Source: Sphingomonadales bacterium
GTDB taxonomy: Bacteria; Pseudomonadota; Alphaproteobacteria; Sphingomonadales; Sphingomonadaceae
Direction: 5' to 3'
Length of the DNA: 64,000 nt
Assembly (NCBI GenBank): GCA_017309275.1
Contig: JAFKLT010000042.1
Location: 25,937-89,936, forward strand
In this document: one piece after another, positions 26,638 through 35,441 of the stretch
Position numbering within the stretch: position 1 is the stretch's first letter
How the letters are laid out: the number at the start of each line of letters is the position of its first letter
The notes under the pieces: generated by a model
What the model was told of the DNA's origin: nothing
The model's input: only the letters and a program-made list of their open reading frames with translations
The model's database searches: none
Position numbers and translations under genes: made by a program

Positions 26638-27417
26638 TCAGATCACCAGCCGGTCGACCATCGCGTCGCGCATTGCGGGCGTCAGGTTCAGTACCGCCTC
26701 GGCATAGGTCGGGATATCGCCATGGTCGCGGCGCACCGTGGCAAGCGCGGCGTCGAGATAGGCGGGATTGACCGACATCAGCGAACGAATGGCATCCTCG
26801 TGGATTTCGGCGCCATAGCGTGCGCGGATATGCGCCGCGCCCTGTGCGATCCGCTCGTCGATCTTTCCGGCGGTGTTGGTCAGCAGATAATCCTGCATCA
26901 GGTCGTCCTCATGGACGCCGAGCAGGCGATGGACGATCGCGACGGCAAAGCCGGTGCGATCCTTGCCCGCGACGCAGTGGACCAGGCTCGGCGCGTCATA
27001 TTCGGCCAGCGCCGACAGATAGAGGCGCAGCGTGGCGACGAGTGCGGGGCGATAGGGCATGCCGGCATAGGTGTCGATCATCCGCGCCCGCGCGGTCTCG
27101 CCGTCGATCGCGCCGCCCGCCGCCTGCAGATGCGGCGCCAGGCCCGCGGTAACCCCGCCGGCGAACAGAACGCGGGCCGAGAAATTCTCCGACCGGCGGC
27201 ACGGGTGCAACTCGCGCTCGTCGTCGCCGCGCAGGTCGATGACCGTTTCGAGGCCGAGCGCGTCGAGCGCCGTCAGGTCTTCGTCGCTCGCGGCCTCATG
27301 GTGCGCCGAACGCCAGAGGATCGCCTCGCGCAGCCGCCCGCCACCCTCGACGGCATAGCCGCCATAGTCGCGGAAATTGTGGATGCCCGACAGGGGCAGG
27401 ACGCGCTCGGCGAGCAT
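26638..27417 (-). CDS. Tyrosine phosphatase-like protein (PTP/DSP fold)
   Basis: A 259-residue protein with the Cys-x5-Arg phosphatase loop HCVAGKDRTG (catalytic C148 and R154 from this start). The N-terminal GIHNFRDYGGY is typical of the bacterial family related to Mycobacterium PtpB and Listeria LipA, which act on phosphotyrosine or phosphoinositides. The ATG at 27417 lies two bases after the stop of the upstream enoyl-CoA hydratase gene, and AGGAG sits seven bases before it. A phosphatase co-transcribed with a beta-oxidation enzyme is unusual; its substrate is unknown. Confidence 0.85.
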   Translation of the reverse strand: MLAERVLPLSGIHNFRDYGGYAVEGGGRLREAILWRSAHHEAASDEDLTALDALGLETVIDLRGDDERELHPCRRSENFSARVLFAGGVTAGLAPHLQAAGGAIDGETARARMIDTYAGMPYRPALVATLRLYLSALAEYDAPSLVHCVAGKDRTGFAVAIVHRLLGVHEDDLMQDYLLTNTAGKIDERIAQGAAHIRARYGAEIHEDAIRSLMSVNPAYLDAALATVRRDHGDIPTYAEAVLNLTPAMRDAMVDRLVI

Positions 27418-27419
27418 GA

Positions 27420-28223
27420 TCAATCTCCTGTAAACACCGGATCCCGCTTTTCGACAAAGGCGTTGATCGCCTCCCGGTTGTCGGCGGTCTCGTGAACGAT
27501 GGCCTGATAGGCGGCGCTGAGCTCCAGAATATCGCTCATCCGGCTGTGCTGCGCCTCACGGAGCAGGCGCTTGGTGAGGCGAAGGGCACGGGGCGGATTG
27601 CACACGATGCGTTCGGCAATGGCGATCGCCCGGTCCAGAAGTTCGGCGTCGGGCACGACCTCGGTAACCAGACCATAATCCTTGGCGGTTGCGGCATCGA
27701 AGCGGTCGCCGGTCAGGAAAAGCTCGGCAGCGCGCGGATAGCCGAGGACCTTTTGCAGCAGCCACGCCCCGCCGTCACCGGGGACGATTCCTACCTTGAT
27801 GAAGCTGCATGCGAACTTGGCGCTTTCGGCGGCGATGCGAATGTCGGCGGTACACGCCAGATCGCAGCCGAGCCCGATCGCGTGGCCGTTGACCGCGGCG
27901 ATCATCGGCACTTCGCAGTCCATCAATGCGCGGATGACCGCCTGCACGCCCTTGCGGTAATTCGCCCGGGTGGAATCGGGTTGGTCGAGCACCCCGATGC
28001 CCTGACGATTCTTCATTCCTTTCAGGTTTCCGCCCGCGCTGAAGGCCTTGCCGCTGCCGGTCAGGATGATGGCGCTGACGCCGCGGTCGTCACCGATCGC
28101 GCGGAGCGTGTCGATAATGTCCTGGCAATCCTCATGCGTCCCGATCGCGTTCATGCTTTCGGGTTTGATCATCGTCAGGATGGCGATCTTGCCACGCCGT
28201 TCGACACTCAGAAACTCGCCCAT
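27420..28223 (-). CDS. Enoyl-CoA hydratase/isomerase
   Basis: A 267-residue crotonase-fold enzyme. The CoA oxyanion-hole segments are SGKAFSAGGNLKGM and AVNGHAIGLGCDLACTADI. The position of the second catalytic Glu of true hydratases (EVGL in the classic enzyme) reads FIKVGIVPGDGG, with Asp/Gly, so it may be an isomerase or a variant hydratase. The ATG at 28223 has GAGGAG nine bases upstream. It likely belongs to the same acyl-CoA pathway as the AMACR-like gene upstream, 105 bases away. Confidence 0.88.
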   Translation of the reverse strand: MGEFLSVERRGKIAILTMIKPESMNAIGTHEDCQDIIDTLRAIGDDRGVSAIILTGSGKAFSAGGNLKGMKNRQGIGVLDQPDSTRANYRKGVQAVIRALMDCEVPMIAAVNGHAIGLGCDLACTADIRIAAESAKFACSFIKVGIVPGDGGAWLLQKVLGYPRAAELFLTGDRFDAATAKDYGLVTEVVPDAELLDRAIAIAERIVCNPPRALRLTKRLLREAQHSRMSDILELSAAYQAIVHETADNREAINAFVEKRDPVFTGD

Positions 28224-28328
28224 CAAAATGCTCCTCGTTCTCGCCAGGCAGGCTATGCCTCGCGGGTCATGGTTGCAAGCCGCGGATGGCGACCGGACGC
28301 GCCGACACGCCCGGTCGCCGAAAGCCGC

Positions 28329-29459
28329 TTAGCGGACAGCGCCGCCTTCGCGCAGCGCTGCGACGCGCCCGGCGTCATAGCCAAGCGCGGCAAGAACGGC
28401 ATCGCTATCGCCACCCACTGCCGGCGCGGGACGCGGAGTGTCGTTGATCGTTGCCGAATAGCGCGGCGCGGGCGCAGGCTGCGTCGCGCCGCCGACGGTC
28501 AGGAAGGTCTCGCGCTCGACATTGTGCGGATGCTGTGGCGCCTCGGCGAGCGAAAGCACCGGTGCAAAGCAGACGTCGGTCATTTCCATGATGGCGCACC
28601 ATTCGTCGCGGGTCTTGGTTGCGAAGAGCGCGGTCAGCTTGTCCTTCAGCGGTCCCCACTGCGACGGGTCCATCTGGGCGTCGAATGCCGGGTCCTTGTC
28701 GAGCCCGGTCTTCTCGCGGAGCAAAGCATAGAATTGCGGTTCGATCGACCCGATCGAGATAAACTTGCCGTCGGCGCAGGTATAGGTGTCATAGAAATGC
28801 GCGCCGGTATCGAGCATGTTGGTGCCCGGCGCGTCATGCAGCCGTCCCATCGCCAGAAAGCCCCAGGTCATGCCGGCGAGCAGTGCCGAGCCGTCGGTCA
28901 TCGCGCAATCGATCACCTGACCCTCCCCGGTATTCGCCGCATGGACGAGCGCGCTTGCCATGCCGAACGCCAGCATCATGCCGCCGCCACCGAAATCGCC
29001 GACATAGTTGACCGGCGGCACCGGCTTCTCGCCCGCGCGTCCGACCGTATGGAGCACGCCCGAGAGGGCGATATAGTTGATGTCGTGGCCTGCCGCCTGG
29101 GCGTAGGGTCCGAACTGACCCCAGCCCGTCATCCGCCCATAAACCAGTTTCGGATTGTCGGCGAGCAGGACGTCGGGGCCAAGTCCGAGCCGTTCCATCA
29201 CCCCGGGACGATAGCCCTCGATAATCCCGTCAGCGCTCTTGCAGAGGTCACGGGCAATCTGCACCGCTTCGGGATTCTTCATGTCCAGCACGATCGAGGT
29301 ACGGTTGCGCGAGAGCGGATCGCGCGGGTCCATGAAACCGCCCGGTCGGTCGATACGAATGACCTCCGCGCCATGGTCGGCCAGCATCATGCCGCAGAAG
29401 GGGCCGGGGCCGATCCCTGCAAATTCGATGATCCTGATGCCTTTGAGAGGGCCCGCCAT
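28329..29459 (-). CDS. CaiB/BaiF CoA-transferase family III, alpha-methylacyl-CoA racemase-like
   Basis: A 376-residue class III CoA enzyme. It opens GPLKGIRIIEFAGIGPGPFCGMML, and the racemase segments GHDINYIALSG and VNYVGDFGGGGM are present. The His and Asp in them match the H/D pair of alpha-methylacyl-CoA racemase, with Glu in SIGSIEPQFY as the third residue. Racemase therefore fits better than CoA transferase, which would show Asp in a different spot. Such an enzyme makes (S)-2-methylacyl-CoA acceptable to acyl-CoA dehydrogenases, which fits the gene block to the right. A TGTCTCC (GGAGACA) site precedes the ATG. Confidence 0.9.
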   Translation of the reverse strand: MAGPLKGIRIIEFAGIGPGPFCGMMLADHGAEVIRIDRPGGFMDPRDPLSRNRTSIVLDMKNPEAVQIARDLCKSADGIIEGYRPGVMERLGLGPDVLLADNPKLVYGRMTGWGQFGPYAQAAGHDINYIALSGVLHTVGRAGEKPVPPVNYVGDFGGGGMMLAFGMASALVHAANTGEGQVIDCAMTDGSALLAGMTWGFLAMGRLHDAPGTNMLDTGAHFYDTYTCADGKFISIGSIEPQFYALLREKTGLDKDPAFDAQMDPSQWGPLKDKLTALFATKTRDEWCAIMEMTDVCFAPVLSLAEAPQHPHNVERETFLTVGGATQPAPAPRYSATINDTPRPAPAVGGDSDAVLAALGYDAGRVAALREGGAVR

Positions 29460-29604
29460 GTCTGTCTCCTTCTGATTTCCAATGTTTCAGTTTCGTGCAC
29501 GCGATCTTCAAAGTGTCGCGGAAATGTCAAACCAATGCCGCCCGCCTGTCATCACGCGGGCCTATCCGGCCAGCAGAGAATCGCCATCCGGGGCCTATCC
29601 GCTG

Positions 29605-30951
29605 ATGACCATATCGATCGACCGTCGCCGATTTACGCAGGGGCTGGTCGCTTCCGCGTTCGCCGGACTTGCGCTCCACAGCCGCAGCGTCTCGGCACAC
29701 ATGCTCGCCGAAAGCGGCGGCTTCGGGGTTCCGGTTCCCGATCCTGCGGCGATCCTCGATCTGCCGCCGGGCTTTTCGTATACGATCCTGTCGCAGTTCG
29801 GTCAGCCGATGAGCGACGAAAATCGCGTTCCCAACAGCGCCGACGGCATGGGGTGCACGGTGCTGCCGGACGGGCGGCTTTGCCTGATGCGTAATCATGA
29901 ACTGGACCCCGCCGATTTCAAATCGGGCGCCTTCGCCACTGGTGCGGATGCCGGCGCCGCGTTCGATCGCCTGGGCGGACGCGCTCTGCCGGGCGGAGCT
30001 TCGACGCTGATCCTCGACCCCGAAACGCTGGCGGTCGAAGAACAATATCTCGCGCTCGCTGGTACGATCCGCAATTGCTCGGGAGGGATGACGCCCTGGG
30101 GCAGTTGGCTGAGCTGCGAGGAAGATGTCTCGAATGCGGGAAAGCTTGGCCACGACCACGGCTGGGTATTCGAAATTCCCGTTGCGCCCGGCGGGCTCGT
30201 CGCTGCCGAGCCTGTTCGTGCAATGGGTCGCTTCAACCATGAGGCCGCAGTGTGCGACCCGAAGAGCGGCGTCATCTATATGACGGAGGATCGGCAGGAC
30301 AGCCTCTTCTATCGTTTTGTCCCGCACCAGCGCGGCGTTCTTCGTGCCGGGGGCCGTTTGCAGGCATTGGCCTTTTCGGCGCCCGGATTGACCGACACGC
30401 GCAACTGGTCGCGCGCCGCATTTCCGATGCAGCGCTGGCAGGATGTGCGCTGGGTCGATCTCGATCAGGTCGAAAGTCCGGCTGACGACCTGCGCAAGCG
30501 CGGTGCGCGCGCCGGTGCCGCGATCTTTGCGCGCGGGGAAGGTATTCACGGCGGTGACGGAGAAATCTATTTCACATGCACCTCGGGCGGCCCGGTACGG
30601 CGCGGGCAGATCATGCGCTATCGCCCGTCGGCCGCCGAGGGCACCGCTGCCGAAGCGCAGACGCCCGGACGATTGCAGCTCTTTCTTGAATCGACCGAAC
30701 CCGAACATTTCTGTTTCGGCGACAATCTGACCGTTGCGCCGAACGGCGATCTGATCGTCTGCGAAGATCGCCGGGGTGCCAAGCCCGACAACTGGCTGCG
30801 CGGCGTCACGCCGGACGGAAAGGTCTATCCCTTCGCCCGGGTGACGGCGCAAACCAAATGCGCGGGCGTCTGTTTCGCGCCCGACGGCAAGACGATGTTC
30901 CTCAATCTCTACAGCCCGGCACGAACGATCGCCGTGCGCGGGCCGTTCTGA
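29605..30951 (+). CDS. PhoX-family protein with Tat signal
   Basis: A 448-residue protein of the PhoX (DUF839) family of calcium/iron phosphatases. The start at 29605 gives a twin-arginine signal, SIDRRRFTQGLVASAFAGLA, so it would be exported folded. Family segments visible are NHELDP, GMTPWGSWLSCEED, GRFNHEAAVCDPKSG, YMTEDRQDSLFYRF and FGDNLTVAPNGDLIVCEDR. The acidic and Cys/His residues in these blocks bind the metal cluster in PhoX. Phosphatase activity is inferred. It is divergent from the AMACR-like gene and convergent with the thiolase gene, with 10 bases between stops. Confidence 0.85.
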   Translation: MTISIDRRRFTQGLVASAFAGLALHSRSVSAHMLAESGGFGVPVPDPAAILDLPPGFSYTILSQFGQPMSDENRVPNSADGMGCTVLPDGRLCLMRNHELDPADFKSGAFATGADAGAAFDRLGGRALPGGASTLILDPETLAVEEQYLALAGTIRNCSGGMTPWGSWLSCEEDVSNAGKLGHDHGWVFEIPVAPGGLVAAEPVRAMGRFNHEAAVCDPKSGVIYMTEDRQDSLFYRFVPHQRGVLRAGGRLQALAFSAPGLTDTRNWSRAAFPMQRWQDVRWVDLDQVESPADDLRKRGARAGAAIFARGEGIHGGDGEIYFTCTSGGPVRRGQIMRYRPSAAEGTAAEAQTPGRLQLFLESTEPEHFCFGDNLTVAPNGDLIVCEDRRGAKPDNWLRGVTPDGKVYPFARVTAQTKCAGVCFAPDGKTMFLNLYSPARTIAVRGPF

Positions 30952-30961
30952 GTAGGGCACA

Positions 30962-32212
30962 TCAGATCCGTTCGATGATGATCGCCGGCGCCATGCCGCC
31001 TGCGGCACACATGGTGACGAGGCCATAGCGACCACCCGAACGCTCGAGTTCGTCGAGCGCGGTGCCGATCAGGATCGACCCCGTCGCGCCGATCGGATGG
31101 CCCAGCGCCATCGAACCGCCGTTGATGTTCACCTTTTCGCGGTCGAGGTCCAGGTCACGAATGAACTTCTCGGCCACGACCGAAAAAGCTTCGTTGATTT
31201 CCCAGACGTCGATGTCCTCCTTGGTGAGGCCGGCCTTTTCGAGCACCTTCTTCGCCGCTGGAACGGGCGCGTTGAGCATCAGCGTCGGATCGTCGCCGAT
31301 GTTGGCGTAAGCGACGATGCGCGCGCGCGGCTTCAGCCCGTTCTTCTCGGCATATTCCTTCGACGTCAGCAGGACCGCCGCAGCGCCGTCGACGACGCCC
31401 GACGAATTGCCGGCATGGTGGAAATGCTGGATCTCCAGGTCGGGATAGCGGCGATTGATCTGCTTGCGGAAGGTGAAGCCGCCGCCCATGTCGAAGTCGG
31501 CGAGGCCGGCAAAGCTCGGTTTCAGCGAGGCAAGGCCTTCGGCGGTCGTTTCGGGACGCGGAAACTCTTCATGATCCAGCGCGACGCTGCCGTCGGGGTT
31601 GAGCACGGGGACGACCGATTTCGCGAAGCGGCCTTCCTTGATCGCGCGGTCTGCGCGCTGCTGACTGACAAGCGCAAGCGCGTCGAGGTCTTCGCGGCTG
31701 ATCCCCTCGATCGTGGCGATCGCGTCGCCGCAAATCCCCTGATGCGACTGGGGGTGCAGTTCGTCGAGCGCCTCGTGGCCGGACCCCATCAGGCGCGGCG
31801 GCAGGCCCGCGTTGGCCTGTTCGGCGGCATGGGCGGTGGTATAGCTCATCATCTCGGTACCGCCGGCGATGACGCAATCTTCCATGCCCGACATGACGGT
31901 CGCGGCGGCGAAGTTCACCGCGCTGATGCCGCCGCCGCAGAAGCGGTCGAGCGTCGTGCCGCTTGCCTTCGTGTCAAAACCGGCTGACAGCGCCGCCATG
32001 CGGCCGAGGTCGCCGCCCTGCTTGCCATTCTGCGAAGAGGTCGACCAGACAATGTCGTCAACCGTTGCGGTGTCGAGGTTGTTGCGGTCGCGGATCGCGG
32101 CGAGAACCGTCGCGGCGAGATGCTGCGGGTGGAGGTGCGACAAGGCGCCCTTGCCGGGCTTGCCGATCCCACGCGGGGTGCGGACGGCGTCGATAATATA
32201 GGCTTCGGCCAT
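30962..32212 (-). CDS. Acetyl-CoA acyltransferase (thiolase)
   Basis: A 416-residue thiolase. The nucleophilic cysteine is C92 in TTLDRFCGGGISAVN. His is in GGSMALGHPIGATGS near residue 372, and the second catalytic Cys is in MCAAGGMAPA near residue 402. It probably makes the last, cleaving step of the beta-oxidation turn encoded upstream. It is the last gene of the minus-strand block 35336 to 30962, and follows the SDR gene after 30 bases. Confidence 0.92.
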   Translation of the reverse strand: MAEAYIIDAVRTPRGIGKPGKGALSHLHPQHLAATVLAAIRDRNNLDTATVDDIVWSTSSQNGKQGGDLGRMAALSAGFDTKASGTTLDRFCGGGISAVNFAAATVMSGMEDCVIAGGTEMMSYTTAHAAEQANAGLPPRLMGSGHEALDELHPQSHQGICGDAIATIEGISREDLDALALVSQQRADRAIKEGRFAKSVVPVLNPDGSVALDHEEFPRPETTAEGLASLKPSFAGLADFDMGGGFTFRKQINRRYPDLEIQHFHHAGNSSGVVDGAAAVLLTSKEYAEKNGLKPRARIVAYANIGDDPTLMLNAPVPAAKKVLEKAGLTKEDIDVWEINEAFSVVAEKFIRDLDLDREKVNINGGSMALGHPIGATGSILIGTALDELERSGGRYGLVTMCAAGGMAPAIIIERI

Positions 32213-32242
32213 GATGATAGTCCTTTCTGAGGGGATAGAGGC

Positions 32243-33025
32243 TTAACGGGGGGCCATTCTGATCGCGCCGTCGAGACGGACGGCCTGGCCATTGAAGTAA
32301 GTATTGCGAACCATTTCCATCGCGAGGCTGGCATATTCCTCGGCCTTGCCGAGGCGCTTGGGGAAGGGGACCGATGCCTCCAGGCTTTCCTTCACCTTCG
32401 GGTTCATATTGTTGAGCAGCGGCGTGCCGAACACCCCAGGCATGATCGAATTGACGCGAATGCCGAGGTCCATCAGGTCGCGCGCCATCGGCAGAACCAG
32501 GCCATTTACGCCGGCCTTTGCCGAGCCATAGATCACCTGACCGATCTGGCCGTCCTGCGCCGCGACCGAGGCGGTCAGCACGATCGCGCCACGTTCGCCA
32601 TCTTCCATTTCGGGAAGCGTCGCCATGCCTTCGGCAGAGATGGACGCAACGCGATAGCTAGCGGTCAGGATGCCCTCTACGCCGAAGGCGTAGTCCGCGG
32701 TCGGCGTACGACGATAGCTGCCCGTCTCCTTGTCGAACGCGAGCGTCTTGCCGCGGCGCGACGTCATCGCGCAGTGGACGCACACGCGTTCCTGGCCATG
32801 CGCAGCGCGTGCCTTCGCATAGCCGTCGAGGACCGACTGTTCGTCAGTGATGTCCAAGCGAACGAACACGCCGCCGATCGATTTCGCGACCTCTTCACCC
32901 AACGCTTCGTTGATATCGAAGATGGCGACCTTGACGCCCGCCGCGGCCAGCGCTTCGGCGGTCGCGCGTCCAAGACCGGATGCGCCCCCGGTTACGACTG
33001 CAGCAGTATTGGAATCGAGTTTCAT
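32243..33025 (-). CDS. SDR-family oxidoreductase (3-hydroxyacyl-CoA dehydrogenase-like)
   Basis: A 260-residue short-chain dehydrogenase. The dinucleotide-binding GGASGLG lies at residues 13-19, with D37 following the second strand (IFDINE), which favours NAD. The catalytic triad is S153, Y166 and K170 (YGSAK). The usual NNAG motif is replaced by VHCAMTSR, an odd change. The overall pattern resembles type 10 17-beta-hydroxysteroid/2-methyl-3-hydroxyacyl-CoA dehydrogenases. The ATG at 33025 has AAGGAG upstream. In context it probably oxidises the 3-hydroxyacyl-CoA. Confidence 0.88.
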   Translation of the reverse strand: MKLDSNTAAVVTGGASGLGRATAEALAAAGVKVAIFDINEALGEEVAKSIGGVFVRLDITDEQSVLDGYAKARAAHGQERVCVHCAMTSRRGKTLAFDKETGSYRRTPTADYAFGVEGILTASYRVASISAEGMATLPEMEDGERGAIVLTASVAAQDGQIGQVIYGSAKAGVNGLVLPMARDLMDLGIRVNSIMPGVFGTPLLNNMNPKVKESLEASVPFPKRLGKAEEYASLAMEMVRNTYFNGQAVRLDGAIRMAPR

Positions 33026-33039
33026 GCGGGGAGGCTCCT

Positions 33040-34245
33040 TCAGACGGGAATCTGGTTGAAGGGGATGCCCTTGTCGGGGCGATGGTCTTGCGGCAGGCCG
33101 AGGATGCGTTCGGCTATAGTGTTGAGCAGCGTCTCGTCGGAACCGCCGGCGATGCGGCCCGTCGGTGCATTGATCCAACTCGATGCCCAATCATCCTTCG
33201 GCGAGGCATGCTCGTCGAAGAGGAAGGCGTCGGTTCCCTGCAGATCGAGAGCGAGTTCGGACAGCTTCTGACGCGAGCGCACCGCGACAAGCTTGTTGAG
33301 CGATCCCTCGGGCCCCGGGGTCATGCCCGCCTGCATCATCAGCCGCGCGCGGCGGTTGATCGAATCGAGCCCGGCGCGCATCGCATAGTTGCGGGCGATC
33401 TGCTGTCGGATGCGGCCATCCTCGATCGCCGGACGCCCGTTGAGCTTCAAATCTTTCGCCAGGTCTACGAACAGGTCGAGGTGCGGGCCGAAGCCTGCGC
33501 TGTCGGTCGCAACATAGCGTTCGATCATCAGCGTCGCCAAGGCGACGGAAAAGCCGCCGCCGACTGGCGACATGCGATGGTCGTCGCTGATCTTCACATC
33601 GTCGAAAAAGACCTCGTTGACGTGGCTGTCGCCGCCGGCAAGCTTGATCGGTCGCACGGTGACGCCCGGCGCCTTCATGTCGACCCAGAAATAGGTCAGG
33701 CCCTTGTGCTTGGCGACCGTCGGGTCGGTGCGCACGACAATGACGCCATAATCGCTATATTGCGCCCAGCTGGTCCAGACTTTCTGGCCATTGATCTTCC
33801 AGCCATTGCCATCGGTCTCGGCACGGGTGCGCAGGCCGGCAAGGTCGGTGCCTCCCGATGGCTCCGAAAAGAGCTGGCACCAGATTTCCTCGCCCTTCAG
33901 CGCCTTGACGACCCGCTCCTTCACGAACTCCTTGTCGGCGCCGAACTGCATCAACACGGGGACCGGCATGCCGAGCGAGATGCCGAAATAAACATTCGGA
34001 AAGCCGTGCTTCATCTCCTCGGCCTCGAAGGTGATCTTCTCGATATGGCCCAGACCCTGGCCGCCATATTCGGTGGGCCAGTTGATGCCGGCATATCCGG
34101 CGTCGAACTTCGCCTTCTGATAGCGGCGGCCGAGCGCGAGATCCTCTTCGACGGTCAAACCCTTGCGAGCGGCCTTGCCGAAGGCCGCGACCATGGATTC
34201 GCACCAGGCGGACGCGTTGGTGCGATAGGCTTCGAGATCGCTCAT
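33040..34245 (-). CDS. Acyl-CoA dehydrogenase, probable subunit A of a heteromeric pair
   Basis: A 401-residue acyl-CoA dehydrogenase. FAD and substrate segments are visible: FSEPSGGTDLAGLRT, KVWTSWAQYSDYG and the C-terminal GRIAGGSDETLLNTIAERILGLP. The gene overlaps the upstream acyl-CoA dehydrogenase gene by four bases (ATGA). Such overlapping pairs of unequal dehydrogenases (about 400 and 370 residues) often form alpha2beta2 enzymes, as in actinobacterial steroid side-chain degradation (FadE26/27-like). The pair may therefore handle a bulky acyl-CoA. Confidence 0.9.
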   Translation of the reverse strand: MSDLEAYRTNASAWCESMVAAFGKAARKGLTVEEDLALGRRYQKAKFDAGYAGINWPTEYGGQGLGHIEKITFEAEEMKHGFPNVYFGISLGMPVPVLMQFGADKEFVKERVVKALKGEEIWCQLFSEPSGGTDLAGLRTRAETDGNGWKINGQKVWTSWAQYSDYGVIVVRTDPTVAKHKGLTYFWVDMKAPGVTVRPIKLAGGDSHVNEVFFDDVKISDDHRMSPVGGGFSVALATLMIERYVATDSAGFGPHLDLFVDLAKDLKLNGRPAIEDGRIRQQIARNYAMRAGLDSINRRARLMMQAGMTPGPEGSLNKLVAVRSRQKLSELALDLQGTDAFLFDEHASPKDDWASSWINAPTGRIAGGSDETLLNTIAERILGLPQDHRPDKGIPFNQIPV

Positions 34246-35336
34246 GCGACATCTCCTGCAAGTCGGTCGACCAGAATATCTTCCCAGAAGAAGCTGCTTC
34301 CCTGTTCGAGCGCGAGACTACGCGCACGGCGCATATGGAGGTGCAGGCCGATTTCCCACGTCACCCCGATGCCGCCGTGAATCTGAACGCAATCGCGCGC
34401 GGCCGTGTCATAGGCTTCGGTCGCCGACAGTCGCGCTGCCGCCGCCGCGGTGATGAAATCGCTGCTTCCTTCGGATGCCGCGGCGTGGATCGCATTGGCG
34501 CGGGCCAGTTCGACAAAGCCGTAAAGTTCGGCGATCCGGTGCTTGATCGACTGGAAGGCCCCGATAGGCTGGCCAAAGGCTTTGCGCGTGATGGCATAGT
34601 CGCGCGCGATTTCCATCAGCGCTTCGGCCCCGCCGGTTTGTTCGTGCGCCGTGACAACCGCCTGCAGGGCAAGGACATGGAGCGCCGCGGTGCGCGCGTC
34701 GTCGCCCGTTGCAACGAGTTCCGCGGGCGTTCCGGAGAAGACGAGGTCCGCAATGCAGCGGCTGTTGTCAAAGCTGTCGACGGCGGTCCGTGCGACGCCG
34801 GACAAGTCCGCTATGACGAGCGCCGGTTTGTCGCCGGTAGATGCGAAGACGATAGCGACGTCCGCGAACAGCCCGCCCGAAACCCCGTTGGCGTGAACGT
34901 TTAACCGATCAGCCGCCCAGGTAGCGGTCGGTTGGGCGGGCAGGGCGTCCGGTCCCGAAGCAAAGGCGATCGTGCCGATCGCCTCACCGCTAGCGAGGCC
35001 GGGCAGCCAGCGTTCCTTCTGTGCGTCGGAGCCGTAAAGTTCGATCGCTTTTGCCGCGCCGAAGCTTGAAGTAAGAAAGGGTGCGCCGCTCAGCGTGCGT
35101 CCGGCCTGATGCGCAATCAGCCCCAATTCGACCAAGCCGAGCGCAAGGCCGCCATAGGCTTCGGGCAGGGCAAGCGCGGTCCAACCCTGTTCCTTCGCGG
35201 TCGTCCAGAAGGCTTCGTGATACTTCCCAGTCGTCTGGAGCAGGGGCAGCAAGTCGTCCTTGCTGATCCGCGCTTCGATCGCACGCCGCGATTCGGTTGC
35301 GATCGCCTGCTGCCCTTCGTCGTACAAAATCGACAT
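34242..35336 (-). CDS. Acyl-CoA dehydrogenase, probable subunit B of a heteromeric pair
   Basis: A 364-residue acyl-CoA dehydrogenase. It has the C-terminal block CVQIHGGIGVTWEIGLHLHMRRA, where the TWE glutamate is the usual catalytic base of this subgroup. The middle region is shorter and more divergent than in the partner gene. The start at 35336 (MSILYDEGQQ) has AGAGGA ten bases upstream; a longer start at 35357 has none. It is the first gene of the minus block, and a 20-bp operator-like dyad lies 42-61 bases upstream. Confidence 0.88.
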   Translation of the reverse strand: MSILYDEGQQAIATESRRAIEARISKDDLLPLLQTTGKYHEAFWTTAKEQGWTALALPEAYGGLALGLVELGLIAHQAGRTLSGAPFLTSSFGAAKAIELYGSDAQKERWLPGLASGEAIGTIAFASGPDALPAQPTATWAADRLNVHANGVSGGLFADVAIVFASTGDKPALVIADLSGVARTAVDSFDNSRCIADLVFSGTPAELVATGDDARTAALHVLALQAVVTAHEQTGGAEALMEIARDYAITRKAFGQPIGAFQSIKHRIAELYGFVELARANAIHAAASEGSSDFITAAAAARLSATEAYDTAARDCVQIHGGIGVTWEIGLHLHMRRARSLALEQGSSFFWEDILVDRLAGDVA

Positions 35337-35377
35337 TGGCCCGATTCCTCTACCCATATGTTTCCGGCCATCATCCG

Positions 35378-35397
35378 GACGTTAACGTAAACGTCAA
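35378..35397. promoter_or_regulatory. Operator-like dyad, copy 1
   Basis: GACGTTAACGTAAACGTCAA. It matches the copy at 36661-36680 in 18 of 20 bases. Inverted halves GACGTT and AACGTC are visible. It lies 42-61 bases upstream of an acyl-CoA dehydrogenase start. It resembles what I remember of LiuR-type (MerR family) operators for branched-chain amino acid and acyl-CoA catabolism. Confidence 0.65.
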
Positions 35398-35441
35398 GCA
35401 CTTTGACGCTACGGTTCGATGACCGTCAACTGCCGCAAGCG

